Assembly (NCBI GenBank): GCA_963921425.1
Contig: OY992835.1
Span: 22,754,001 to 22,818,000 of the forward strand
Origin: Dryas octopetala
Lineage: Eukaryota > Streptophyta > Magnoliopsida > Rosales > Rosaceae
DNA: 64,000 nt
Direction: 5' to 3'
Each line of letters opens with the position of its first letter. The stretch's first letter is position 1. A program made the translations under genes and the position numbers. The notes under the pieces are model-generated. The model saw nothing but the letters and a program-made list of their open reading frames with translations, was not told where the DNA came from and did not search any database. Positions 36,071 to 47,160 of this stretch are shown here, in pieces.

Positions 36071-37436
36071 TGTATTGGGTATGTAACCGAGTCAAATTAA
36101 ATGCCAGAAAAGAAAATAATAAATAAATAATGATTTGTGATGAGTTGGTTGGAATTGGGTAGAAAGAGAGAGGGGAAGTAGGAGGAAATGGTGGAGAGTT
36201 TCGTTGTCAGTTACCAAATAGGAGGAGCCTAAGAAGCAAAACCTTCAATGGCTTCTTTGAATACCTTGCAATCATCACAAACCCAATTTCTGGGTATGTG
36301 AGGATTGTAAGGTTTCCAAACGAATCTTAAACTGACTGTGTTAAGAAAAGCATAACAATGTGTGGGTCTTCACTCTTTAGAATGCTTCATAGGCAAGCAT
36401 ATATTGTAACTTGCACATGGGTTGCTCTTGTAACGTGTACAACTTTGTTCTCAGTTCGACTCAACTCGCTTGAGCAGCATTGTTAGCAAATGGAAAAATG
36501 TGTTTTCCATTTTAGGTAAAAAGGGGCCTGACAAAATGGATTTAAGCCTTAATATTGTCTTTTTGGGTGAGGTGGTGGCCTAAGAAAGGAAAGAAAAAGT
36601 AAAAAACGAATAATTATAGTGCGACACTGCGACGACATAAGGAAACGCGTGAGTTATCATCAGCATGAGTCAAACATGGGCTTGGAAACTGCACGTTTGG
36701 GCCTACATTCTTTAGATTTCGGAATCGAATCCACCCATGCCCAAATCTTTTATAGATCAACATGGTAGAAAGCCCAATCTCAACTTCTTTATTTGTTTGA
36801 AGCCCAATCAATAGTTTAAGTCCTGCAGATGAGGTGCTAGATATTTGGTTCTCATGACTGTTTTCTCTTACTCAGGTTTTACAATTTGATTTCGTTCTTT
36901 AGTATAAAAGGATAAAATATGTTGTGTATAATATTGAAGCAGGAATATTCACATGGCTTCATTAATTTGATTTCATATATGGTATCATTTTGTTCTTATT
37001 TTTATGCTTTTTATCATTGAATTGTTTTGTTATATATGGTTGTACGAATTTCAAATAATTAGGAAGGAATAAGTAGAGTGTCTTTTACAGGAGCAATCCA
37101 CAGCTCAATACAAGAATTCAGGGACCTCCAAAAGCCAATCAAGCACATCTTGATAGACAGAGAATAAATGTCAAAATCAGAGAATGCAGGCAAAATATGA
37201 AAATAAGTTGCAAGGCACAGAGAATGCTCATAATTGATTAGATATAATTCCAGTATTTGTATGTGAACTAAAATGTTACTTTTTGACCAAAAAAAAAAAA
37301 ACTAAAATATTTCTCATTGTAGCAACATAACAGTAAACATAGGAACCAAGCTGTGAATAAAAATCTTAACTATGCAACTCCATCCAAAATCGTCAAAAAT
37401 GGGATTAAACCAACAAAACTCAACTCGAAGCTCACA
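36071..37436. other. Spacer between the two GH81 copies
   Basis: The copy A promoter and 5' flank and the copy B 3' flank. No gene or clear repeat was seen. Confidence 0.5.
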
Positions 37437-39437
37437 TTAATCCCTTTTACCCTCACCTCTACTGTGAATCCACCATAAAAGATTAGTAAGAGAGTCCCCA
37501 TCATCAAAACTCTTCAAGTTCTTAATCTTCTCCAAAGCACCTTCTTTGTTGTAAATGCCTTCCAAGGCATACACAAACCCTTTCCATCCTTCCCCAACTC
37601 CCTCCCTACTCAGAGCAGGTAATGTCCAATTCACAAGTTGCATGGCATAGCCAACATCAGAGAACAAGACCTCAGTAATGGGGTTTATGGGTAGCACCTG
37701 AATTCCAAGCCTGCACTCTTTTGACTCTGGAGGAGCAAACCAAAGTCCACTGTCTCTCTTGCTAGCCCATAACATTCCCACCACCCTATTTTCCCTTGTG
37801 AACTCTTCTCCATAGATGCTATCTCCCTCTCTAACATGCCACCACATTTGAGCTGCCTGGATTTCCAAAGCTGCAAGTGTTGATCCGGTGGCCACAAGAT
37901 AAGTGTCTCCAAAGGCTAACCCCATCAAAGCAGCTGCATAGTAAGCATTCACTGCCTCACTCGTACTCTCTTGGTTCCGCCCATCTGCGAATTCAGTCAC
38001 CCCTCCTGCCCATGAGTGCAATTTATACAGATCAAAGTGTCTCAGACGTGGGTAATGCGGATTTGATCCCCTGCCTAAGTTCATAAAATCCATTGCAAGT
38101 GAATAAGCTTGAGGCTTGAACTTCCTCCCCCATGTTGGGTCAAGCTTTACAAGCACTGAAATGCCATAAATAAAGTAACCCAGATGATAATGGTGATCAT
38201 TATAAACTCCAAACCCAAAATCTGCACCAGCATCCACTGACCCTTGTTTGGTAACAAGTCCACCCCATTTACCTTCATACAAGAACCCATTACCACTAAA
38301 AGTTTCATCCAACCATGGCTCAATTTTATCCTTCAAGAATTTCTTAATGGCTGGAATGACATCAAGATATGCCACCTCCTCAGCAATCAAAGCCAACCTT
38401 GCTGCTCTGGCAACCAATTTCCCATAAAAATATGAAGACGTTGTTGTTATTGGTGTTGAACTGAGAGCTTCAACGTCTTCACAAAGCGCAGTAATTATTT
38501 CAGCATGTGAATCTTCTTGAACACCAGTAATCGAATGCCAAGATACTGAAACAGGTTCTGTCTTCAACGCCCATGAATCACCAACGACACCAACCAGGTC
38601 ACCATCAATGCTTCTATACTTAAAATCCTCCAAAACAGTGACACCACAATCACCACCAGAAAGCAGCCGAAGATGGAGAGGATGAGCAAGCATCAGCAAA
38701 TCCCCGGAGCCTTTCTTTTCCCATTTATATTCCAAAGCAAAAGGCTTTGTGACAACAGCTTCACCAGAAACAGGGTGAGAAGTACTGAACCGGTTGAGAA
38801 TTTGTTCGTATTGTTGATCAGAATCTGGCAACACCGCAATCCGAATAATCCCAGAAAACCCACCAGAAGTTATCAAAGATGGGCTGCTCTGAGTAAAGTA
38901 GATTGGAGAAGAGGTGTATATAAGCCATGTTTGATTGTTGTTGAGCTTTACGGTGTACTTGGTGCGCGAGTTACTTGAAGAACAAGAAAGAATTGCGTGA
39001 ACGGTTGAGATTGAAAGCGGAGTGTCTCCAGAGACTGAGCAGGTGACAAAGGGGCTGCCACGGACGAGATAGAATCGAAGATGGGAGGAGGGGAAGTCCA
39101 GAGTGACACTGAGGTCACTGAAGGAGGAGATTACATGTTTCTCTTGGTTGGGTTTTTGTGAGGCAGAGATGGTGAGGTCGGCTATGAAAACTAGGTATAT
39201 GAAAGCGGAGTTGAAGAAGCGAGATGGGTAGGAGAGAGATAGAGAGGAGGAGGAGGATTTGATTTGGTAGGGGTGGAAGTACTCGTGCTGTTCGCCATTG
39301 TTGAGGGCATAGTTTTGGAAGAAGGAGTTTGTGGGGAGTGGGGTTGAGAGGAGCTTTGGGGAGAAGAATGGTGAAGGGTCTGGGAGGACTGTGGAGTGGG
39401 TCTGAGGGAAGAGGAAAGGGGTGCTTGATAACGACAT
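37437..39437 (-). CDS. GH81 endo-1,3-beta-glucanase, copy B (666 aa)
   Basis: Same family and intronless layout as copy A. It starts MSLSSTPFLFPQTHSTVLPD and so lacks copy A's basic and proline-rich extension. Catalytic-region motifs are kept: YNDHHYHLGY (Asp about 414) and NQESTSEAVNAYYA (Glu about 490 and 494). The C-terminal LLWWIHSRGEGKRD ends in a stop at 37437-37439. It is divergently arranged with the golgin-like gene at 40264, with 826 bp between the start codons. No lesion was seen, so both copies could be active. Confidence 0.92.
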   Translation of the reverse strand: MSLSSTPFLFPQTHSTVLPDPSPFFSPKLLSTPLPTNSFFQNYALNNGEQHEYFHPYQIKSSSSSLSLSYPSRFFNSAFIYLVFIADLTISASQKPNQEKHVISSFSDLSVTLDFPSSHLRFYLVRGSPFVTCSVSGDTPLSISTVHAILSCSSSNSRTKYTVKLNNNQTWLIYTSSPIYFTQSSPSLITSGGFSGIIRIAVLPDSDQQYEQILNRFSTSHPVSGEAVVTKPFALEYKWEKKGSGDLLMLAHPLHLRLLSGGDCGVTVLEDFKYRSIDGDLVGVVGDSWALKTEPVSVSWHSITGVQEDSHAEIITALCEDVEALSSTPITTTSSYFYGKLVARAARLALIAEEVAYLDVIPAIKKFLKDKIEPWLDETFSGNGFLYEGKWGGLVTKQGSVDAGADFGFGVYNDHHYHLGYFIYGISVLVKLDPTWGRKFKPQAYSLAMDFMNLGRGSNPHYPRLRHFDLYKLHSWAGGVTEFADGRNQESTSEAVNAYYAAALMGLAFGDTYLVATGSTLAALEIQAAQMWWHVREGDSIYGEEFTRENRVVGMLWASKRDSGLWFAPPESKECRLGIQVLPINPITEVLFSDVGYAMQLVNWTLPALSREGVGEGWKGFVYALEGIYNKEGALEKIKNLKSFDDGDSLTNLLWWIHSRGEGKRD

Positions 39438-40263
39438 TGTTGGAGGATCACAAGGTTATGGTGAAGTTGATGAGTTTATAATATTTATTGGGTTTGGTTG
39501 TCACTTTCCTGCTCTCTTCTCGTTTGTTTTGGTTTGGGAATCTGACGAAAGACTTAATTTCCTTTTTTTTTTTTTTTTTTTTCTTGTTGAAGGGTCTTAG
39601 GAGACTTTTTCAAAATCAAGAAAGTGATGAAGGATTCTAAAACATGGAAGAGAGGCTGTGTGACTAACACATATTGTTAAGGGTTTAGAGATCTAAATAT
39701 GAGAAGAGGCCGTCGTGGCACAATTACAGGGGAGGGGAAGAGTTTGAATCCAGGTATGTCAACTAGACCAATTTCAATTCACTATAATATAAATAAATTG
39801 AAAATACAATAATGTTAATAATGTTAATTGTCTCACATTTTTTTCTTCACATTTGTATCTCATCTGATGTGTCGTTACTTCACTGAAAGGGTATTTTTTT
39901 TTTTTTTAGGTTTTATTTTTTAATTTTTAGTATCCAATATATAAATATCATGTAAGATGATATAAAATTATGATACAAAAATATGGTAAGTATAGTATTA
40001 TTTTTGAAAATATTATATCAGCATGCCAATATTACGGTTACATGTATTCGTGTTCTGGATAGTGCAATTTTCATAAAATGCTTCACTGGTTTGAGGTAAG
40101 CGACGGTCGCACTGCTTTGGGCTAAGCAATGCGCTACAATGTAGAAAGCCCAATGGGCCTTGGTCTCGTCTTGTTAAACCCAATAATTTTTCCCCAATAT
40201 GAAGCTTTGAAACTGCAAGTCTGCAACTAGAGAGAGAGAGAGTGAGAGACAGAGAGAGAAGAG
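39438..40263. promoter_or_regulatory. Divergent promoter region between GH81-B and golgin-like gene
   Basis: The two genes point away from each other, so both promoters lie here. It contains a T tract near 39562, a MITE-family piece at 39880-40012 and a GA-rich leader just before 40264. Confidence 0.5.
39880..40012. repeat. Inverted copy of the 20774 MITE family
   Basis: Read on the minus strand, it matches the run of the 20774 element from the TATACCAT/TTTGTATCATAATTT part through TATTGGATACTAAAAA to the GACACATCAGATG part. It sits in the divergent promoter. Confidence 0.55.
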
Positions 40264-42759
40264 ATGGCTGGATTGTTGGCATGGGCAGCAGACGTAGTAG
40301 GAGGTGGTGGGCAGAGCAACGACGAGGACGGTTCAGATTCAATCCCACTAATATTCAGTCCGGAGCAGCAGAAGTACGTACTAGACTTGGATCAGAAAGC
40401 AGCCTCTTTGAGCCGTTCGATCCAGGATCTACGGCTCAGAATCCCTCCGTCTGACATCGCCCAACGCCTCCCTCACCTCCACGCCCACTCCCTCGCTTCC
40501 AATGCCGCTCTTGCCCTCCAATTGAACTCCCATTCCACCACCCGCGAACAGGTTCACTTCTTCAATTTCCATGGCCTTTTGTTTATCTGGGTCATTGCTC
40601 TTGGTTGTGATTCTTGTGCCAATCGGATAATTTAATTCGAATTCGTAGGTTTCTGTATCTGGGTCGTTGGTTTTGTTTGTAATTCTTGTGTACAACTCTG
40701 AATTGTTGCATGTTTTCTTCAAAGTTAGGAACTTTCTTATATAAGCATGTTTTTACTTTTTAATAGTTTTGATTGTTGCCTATGAAAATTTCTTGTTGCA
40801 AATTAAGTTCAAGTTTAGGAAATTTACGTAGTGAGTAGATTAAGTTTCATGATATGGACTGTAATTCTTGTTATAACTCTGAATTGTTGCATGTTTTCTT
40901 CAAAGTTTGGAATTTTCTTATTTGGGCATGTGACTGTAGTTGTGATAGTTGCCTATGATTGTCTTTGTTGCAAATTATGTTCAAGTTCAGGGAATTTACG
41001 TAGTGATTTATTGCTCTGATTAAGTCTTATGTCAATGGGTGATTAAGTCTTTCTTTTCTTAATAGCTCCCATTTATACTTGTGGCCAGGCCCAGTTGAGA
41101 GAGGTAACGTTGCAGGAAGAAAATGCTGCATATGAAAGGGCTATATCAAATTGTGAAAGTAAAATACAGGAGAAAATTCAAGAAGCAGATTTTTTTAGGA
41201 GGAAGTTAATGGTGAGTGTTAAGGTTCCTACAACTTAAATTGTACATGATGCTCACATACATGTAAATAGTCATCTAATTGCTTCTCATATAATGCTCGG
41301 AACCATATATTTTAGCTTGGATTTTCTACTCTTTGAGCCCTTATCTTATGATGTTGGGAATATGGTATTTTGGTTGATGTAAAAGTCACACTCTTAAAAT
41401 TGTTTCTGAAATTTGATGATTATTGTTATTAGGAGATGGAGGAGACTGAAAGGAATTTGAGTGCTGAGCTGCAAAATTCACAAACTGCATTGGATGCCAG
41501 TCGATCTGGCAGATCAGATGAATCCATTGGTGAAACAACAGTTGAAACTGGAGATGACATAGAAGCCTCAAAGAAAGCTATACTAGACAAGTTAGAGGAG
41601 AGGAAAAAAGAATTGGTCCGTTGCATCTTTTCTTTGATCTTATGATTCTTTCATGTCTTCTCAATTTTTAATGTGTGTGTGTGTGTTTTTAATTTTTTTA
41701 TCTCGATTTCTGAAAAAATATTTTGTCCTCTTAGAGTTCAATGGAAGCAATAGTAAGAGATTTAGAGTCAAAATGGGCAGAAATTCAAGATGGTGCACTG
41801 AGTCAGCCTTCTCCAGGTATCTTACATCAACAAATATATCTGGCATATTCTATGTGCTCTTTGAATGCATTTAAACTTCCAATTTATGATAGCCATGTAG
41901 TTTGTTTTATTTTGGACATATTTTTGGTCTTGGGCACATAAACCAAACTACCAAAGAAGGTTTAAATGAATTTAAAAAGAATAAGCTTTGCAACAGGAAA
42001 AGGGGGAGAGGGTTTCAAATCGAGTCCCAAATGAGGAAGAAATTTATAGTCAAAGTTAGACTTCTTAAGGAGTATAAAAAATCAAACCTAAGTGTGTCTA
42101 GTGCATGGCTATCATGGCAGGGCAGGGGCTCTTGCCATGTGGCAGCTCAGTGGTGCATGTGGTAGCATGTGGCTATTGGATAAACTTATAAACTGCTTCT
42201 CAGCCTAATTTTGCAATGTTAGTTGACAATCCATGTAAACTACTATAGGTTATACTAGCTTGTAAAGACTAATTTTTAAGCAATTTCTGTTGTGCAGCTC
42301 AAAGAGAGAAGATTTTGGATAAACAACTTCACAGCCTAATTGAGCAGCTAGCAGCAAAACAGGTCTCTCTGTCACTTTCCAGCAATATTTATATCTTCTT
42401 ATTTCTCTGATGTATCTATTATTATCCTCTGTTGATCTATATATATACAGGCACAAGCAGAAGGACTGGTCAATGAAATTCATTTGAAAGAGATGGAGCT
42501 AGAAAGACTGAATGGGTTGTGGAGGAAGCTTGAAAGCAGCAACATAGAGATGAATACCGCTAGAAATCGTCGGTTTGGACGAAGCACATCTGAAAGAGGA
42601 TCTGCTTCTTCTGATTATATCCTTGATCCTCATCATAAACTTGCCTATTATGCTGGTGGCCGAACAGAGAATCAGCAGAGGCTCATGCTGCTGAGGTCGG
42701 CTTTTGTGCTTTACATTTTGGCTTTGCACATTTTGGTCTTCATCAGGATCTCATTTTGA
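40264..42759 (+). CDS. Golgin-like coiled-coil protein with C-terminal membrane anchor
   Basis: Six exons with consensus borders: 40264-40551, 41089-41211, 41433-41615, 41735-41816, 42298-42362 and 42451-42759. They total 1050 bp, giving 349 aa with an uninterrupted frame. The N-terminus is MAGLLAWAADVVGGGG. The middle is predicted coiled coil (LDQKAASLSRSIQDLRLRI, then QLREVTLQEENAAYERAI and AILDKLEERKKEL). The end is hydrophobic (SAFVLYILALHILVFIRISF), a tail-anchor-like segment. From memory it corresponds to the Arabidopsis golgin-family gene At5g15880, beside the GH81 gene At5g15870, and that neighbourhood is kept here. Membrane tethering at Golgi or ER is inference from architecture. Confidence 0.85.
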
Positions 42760-43395
42760 AGAGTGTTCTGTGAATGCTCCATTAGTCTTTCAAAATTCTG
42801 TTTGTGTGATAAACCTGATGTATGTAATGTAATGTTTCTTATACTCATGGTTGTAAAAGGGAAGGTGTGGGGAGGGGGGTTGGTTGTATGCAAATATGAG
42901 ATATTCTTGTTACAATTATTGAAAGTCTATAATAAAATTATTCTTTTTACAGCCAATTGGGTATCTTATTTTGTAAGATTTTCAATCAGAATTGCACATG
43001 CATAAAATTTCATCTGATTAATTTAGCCATTAGAACAAATGGTGCACTTTAGAATCACACATATTGAAATGAACAACGAAATTTCGTTGCTTTTTTCTCA
43101 AGTTGGTGCATATGCACTTCTAACTACGCAGTTAACAAATCAAGTATATAAGAATAAGCCAGCAAACACAATAATAATTGTGCAAGTACCTTGTCCTTTT
43201 CAGGAAGATGTGCTAACATAATCATAGATCCTTCGAGTATAACTCAACTCAGTCCAAATGTATCAAACACTGCTGTTATTTGTATGATTAAATATATAAT
43301 TATAACAATTACAAATAAATAAAAAATTGTGATATACAGATAACATATATAAAATGTATATATACTCATCAAGCAATCTTTGTCATAGCTTCCAA
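42760..43395. other. Spacer between convergent golgin-like and TBL genes
   Basis: The convergent genes place both 3' UTRs here. AT-rich; nothing else was recognised. Confidence 0.5.
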
Positions 43396-44805
43396 TCAAG
43401 ATGCTCTCTGCCCTGTCTTCAACATATACAATAAAATCTCATTCCACGTATCAATGGGACCTGGTAAGCACCAGTGAACACAGTCTGCCAGAGTCATGTT
43501 TCTATGAGGTGAGTGTCCATAGTAGTTTGGATGTCCATCAGGCCTCAGCAACATGGCTTCAGTTGTATCTATCAATCTGAATTGCTGACCTCTCTGCATA
43601 CCTTCCTTTTGTGCAGCTTTTAGCTCCTCTACTTGAGTCAAGTACATTTCCAAAACATACCCATCTAACTTCCTTTCTTCTTTGGTAAAAGGCCTTGTCC
43701 TCACACAATTCCCTCCATCATTCCATGGCCCATTTTCAAAGTGTGACGGAGAAAACGTCCTCAAAAATGTCACCCCGTTGTAGTTCTTAAGGCTCTGAAG
43801 GGTCCTAAAGGTAGTTCTGATGGCCCTTCTGTATCCATGAGAGGTGACAAACTCTGTAATGTTGTCTAGTTGGCACTTGTGACACCCAATAACACGACCA
43901 TTTTCGTAGTATACTAGTGGCCGGAAGAACCATTGTCCGGCTGAGACAATGACATAGTCAAATTCTTCGACCTGAGTTGTCCATGCCTCGTCGGGCTCAT
44001 CCAAGTAGAGGTTCATGAGGCTGTTGATGGAATGACCAGTTGGGTCTGCATCTCTAGCTTTAACTAAGTATGGTGCCCAGAGAGTTGCTAAAGTAAATTG
44101 GTAATCCTTGTAGATATAGCGTTTGAAGTAATCTGTGTTCGAGGAATACTTATGAGAAATATCCTCAGGATAAGTCACCTGAAAACAAAACACTACTTCA
44201 TAAGAAAAAGGCTGTTTCTTGGAATGTTTCAAATCTTTATGCTGATGGATTTTATGATATAAACATGTAAATGCTGCAATGAGTAAATGAAAGCTTACAC
44301 TCGCTAAGAGGCACAGCAATGACTGCATTTGATTCCTTCCTACAGAGTCACCAAGAAAAGCCAATGACTTCCCTCTAACAATCTCCAAGAATTGAGCTGC
44401 ATCAAAGAAGGGTAGTTCACAATCATCAGGCTTCCACCTCCATTTCATGAACTCTGTATCTGGTCTCCCAAACTTCATGCAGTTTTGCTGATCAATGATC
44501 AAATAGCAAGTTTCATTTGTGTAGTAGGCAGGTCCATCAGGATATGGAACCCAGTTCCCACTAAATATATGACATTGATCGCCTTTTTCTATGCTTTTCA
44601 AATCACTGGTATCAGTCTTTGGAGATGGGAATGGTAAAGTTGAGCTGTAGTTTAGACAGAGAAGGATTGCAGTGACCATAATTAAGGTAAGGGATAGCAG
44701 AAAAACCTTTCTGGGGGTGTTGGGTTGTGTATATTTTCCATTAGAGAGATCAATGGCATGAAACTTCATGGTGGAGAAGAGTGTAGGAAGCAACATTGGA
44801 TTCAT
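43396..44805 (-). CDS. TBL (trichome birefringence-like) polysaccharide O-acetyltransferase
   Basis: Golgi type II membrane proteins of this family O-acetylate wall polysaccharides such as xylan, mannan or pectin. An N-terminal membrane segment (VFLLSLTLIMVTAILLCL) is followed by the TBL domain (GDQCHIFSGNWVPYPDGPAY) and the catalytic GDSVGRNQMQSL near residue 152. The esterase motif DCVHWCLPGPIDTW lies near the C-terminus. Two exons fit: 44299-44805 and 43396-44178, giving 429 aa. The 120-bp intron (GTAAGC...TTTCAG) has a length divisible by three and no in-frame stop, so an unspliced message would stay open for 469 aa. From memory it is closest to the TBL19/20/21 group, and At5g15890-15900 occupy the same relative place in Arabidopsis. 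Confidence 0.88.
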   Translation of the reverse strand: MNPMLLPTLFSTMKFHAIDLSNGKYTQPNTPRKVFLLSLTLIMVTAILLCLNYSSTLPFPSPKTDTSDLKSIEKGDQCHIFSGNWVPYPDGPAYYTNETCYLIIDQQNCMKFGRPDTEFMKWRWKPDDCELPFFDAAQFLEIVRGKSLAFLGDSVGRNQMQSLLCLLASVSFHLLIAAFTCLYHKIHQHKDLKHSKKQPFSYEVVFCFQVTYPEDISHKYSSNTDYFKRYIYKDYQFTLATLWAPYLVKARDADPTGHSINSLMNLYLDEPDEAWTTQVEEFDYVIVSAGQWFFRPLVYYENGRVIGCHKCQLDNITEFVTSHGYRRAIRTTFRTLQSLKNYNGVTFLRTFSPSHFENGPWNDGGNCVRTRPFTKEERKLDGYVLEMYLTQVEELKAAQKEGMQRGQQFRLIDTTEAMLLRPDGHPNYYGHSPHRNMTLADCVHWCLPGPIDTWNEILLYMLKTGQRAS

Positions 44806-47160
44806 GATGGAATATATATGGGTCCAATAATAAGTGGTTTGTTGATGTTTATGGCCTTGGATAATTTAGCAAACCAACAATCAATTTTTCAAACCCACTC
44901 GCTGGCCATAGTTACCAACCAAATCACCATCATGATGCAACTTTATTTTTGGTGAGGTATCATGTTTCATAATTAATAACAAACATGGTCGAAAACAAAA
45001 TATTAAACCCTTAAATTTAATTTCTATATACATTATGCTAAAGAAGCCTATAGAAACTGATGTCTTATCTACTATATTTTATAGCTAATTATATAGGGAT
45101 AATGCCTTTTAAAACAGAGGCATGTGCACTAAATTCCATTACTTTGATGATTAATGACTTTTACAGTAATAATTTTCCACAAAATCATTATTCGTTTACT
45201 TTAAAACTCCCAGAAATAATTGAGTCCATGTATACTTTAAGTCACTTTTGGTCAGTCATCAGATATTGTGTGCCACAAGTGATTGGAATTTGATGACCAA
45301 GTCTTGTGTAGTGCCAAACACTGGCGTGGCTTTAGAGTGAAGTCAGAAATGATTGTAAAGTGGAAAGCTCTCAAACTAGGTTCATGCCCTTACACAATTC
45401 ACTGTGTCAATGTTTGCTTTGATAATGGAATGCTAATAATACGGTTTGTCTACATGTCTGTGGACTTTACCATATCATCTGGAACAAAATAAGTAATGGA
45501 TCTAGTGCCAATAGTTTTTACTAAAGTGAATATTAATTGCTGTCGCTATCAGAAAAAAAGAGAAAAGGGTAGTGGCTTTAATGCAAAAGAGATGGCTTTA
45601 AAGATCCAGTCATTGCCATTTCCAAGCAGTTGCTTTGTTGCTATCACATTTACCATGACAAGCAAGCAAAATTAAAAATGGCAGTCATTGGATTTAACAG
45701 GTAAACTGTAAACAGGTGAATGAAAGCTGTACTCAAACTGCATCTTATTGATGAGCCAAAAATTAGTGCGAAATGAAAAGAACAAAAAGCCATTTAGTGC
45801 TTTCATACATGCGAGACTGAAAAATAACAGGGCACATAGAAACAGATAGATCGACTTTTCTTTTTGGAGTACTGGTCTTCTGCATATATCAGTTGTCTAC
45901 CAAACATGAATGCATCTCCTGCATAAAATATCTGCTTGTACAAGAAAACAACTCAGTTGTAGTCCAGATTAGCGGTAAAATTGAGGCACTATTACAAATG
46001 GGTAGTGAAAATGTTTAAAATCTAAATAATGCCAATGGTTCTATGGTGAAGTTTTCCACAGTGGAAGTGAAGGTAGGACAGTTTGTGAACCTCTGAATGA
46101 TTCATCCGTTGTTTTAGTTTTGTTGGATGAAACACTGCCAATAAGTAGAGAACCTTGTTGGGTTCAAAACATTAGAGAACTGTCATGTTGGTAAGAATAA
46201 GAATCCTTATTAGCAAATAAATAACATCAATTCTTATCCCTTGAACAATATCTATCTGTACAAAACTAGAAATCAATGAGACCAATAATTTCCCAAACAA
46301 TATTGAATGAAGGCCAAAAGACACCAATTATCAAACATAAGTGCCTCACATCACAGACCAGTCTGTATATAATAATCCACATTTGACACCAGCCAGTAGA
46401 CATGTATCAAATTGCCACAAGTGAAAATCTTTACTTAGAGCTGGCAAAGTGTTCAGTAGCTAGTCCCTAATTCAATATGGAATTTGTAAGTATTTATGCA
46501 TGAACATGAAGAATAGGTGATCATGTGGCCACTGAATAATTGGTTAGGTGATCATGTGGCCTCATCACCTTTTTTTATTATTAATTAACTGCCGTTTATA
46601 AATTTTGAACTCAAAATATGCTTCACCACATTCCTTTAGTAACCAAATTTTTATGCTACAATAGTAGAATGTATTGTGCTTCCTATTTTCATATCATCAA
46701 AACTAGTGAGTTGTGGCCTCATGGTTGCATAATGTTTTTAGTTTGGATTCTAGTTGTGGGATGGGCCCCACTACCATTGCATTATGGGCCCAAATGGGCA
46801 TTTTCTATGGCGTTTATGGGCCTTAATATCCTTGATGGTCCCCCTCAGTCTTGTGCTGACTCTGTTGGGCTTTCTAGAAGCCGTTTTAGTAGTACCTAGT
46901 TTTCGATCGGTCTCGGACCTTTAAGGCCCCGTCCCACCAAAAAACCTTTAACATTAGAGAACACAGTCATGTTGGTAAGTTTCCACCAAGAAAAAGCATC
47001 CTCATTAGCAAATAGATTTCATCAATTCTCATCATTTGAAGAATAAATTTCACCAATCCTCATTATATAGAAATGTTGTCAGAATCAAAACTAACAATTC
47101 TCCACAATTAAGGAACTAATTAAGCTCTTCTATTTTAACATTAATTTATCATATGGAAAA
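44806..47160. other. 2.35-kb spacer between TBL and F-box genes
   Basis: The TBL promoter, then AT-rich DNA, then the F-box 3' flank. It contains a directly repeated segment (46168 and 46950) and a short tandem TAGGTGATCATGTGGCC pair near 46514 and 46546. A 93-codon frame at 46618-46899 resembles nothing I know and is probably chance. Confidence 0.5.
46168..47040. repeat. Direct repeats of about 80-90 bp flanking about 700 bp
   Basis: 46168-46245 and 46950-47040 both run AACATTAGAGAAC...TCATGTTGGTAAG...TTAGCAAATA...ATCAATTCTTATC or CTC...TTGAA, with a small gap. They may reflect a local duplication or flank a decayed insertion. Confidence 0.6.

Noticed and set aside
46740-46960. Possible 3' end of a LINE (G-rich tail ending in CCACCAAAAAA), with a vaguely similar stretch at 49580-49660
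   Set aside because: No reverse transcriptase or endonuclease coding sequence nearby, no target duplication found, and the similarity between the two stretches is weak.
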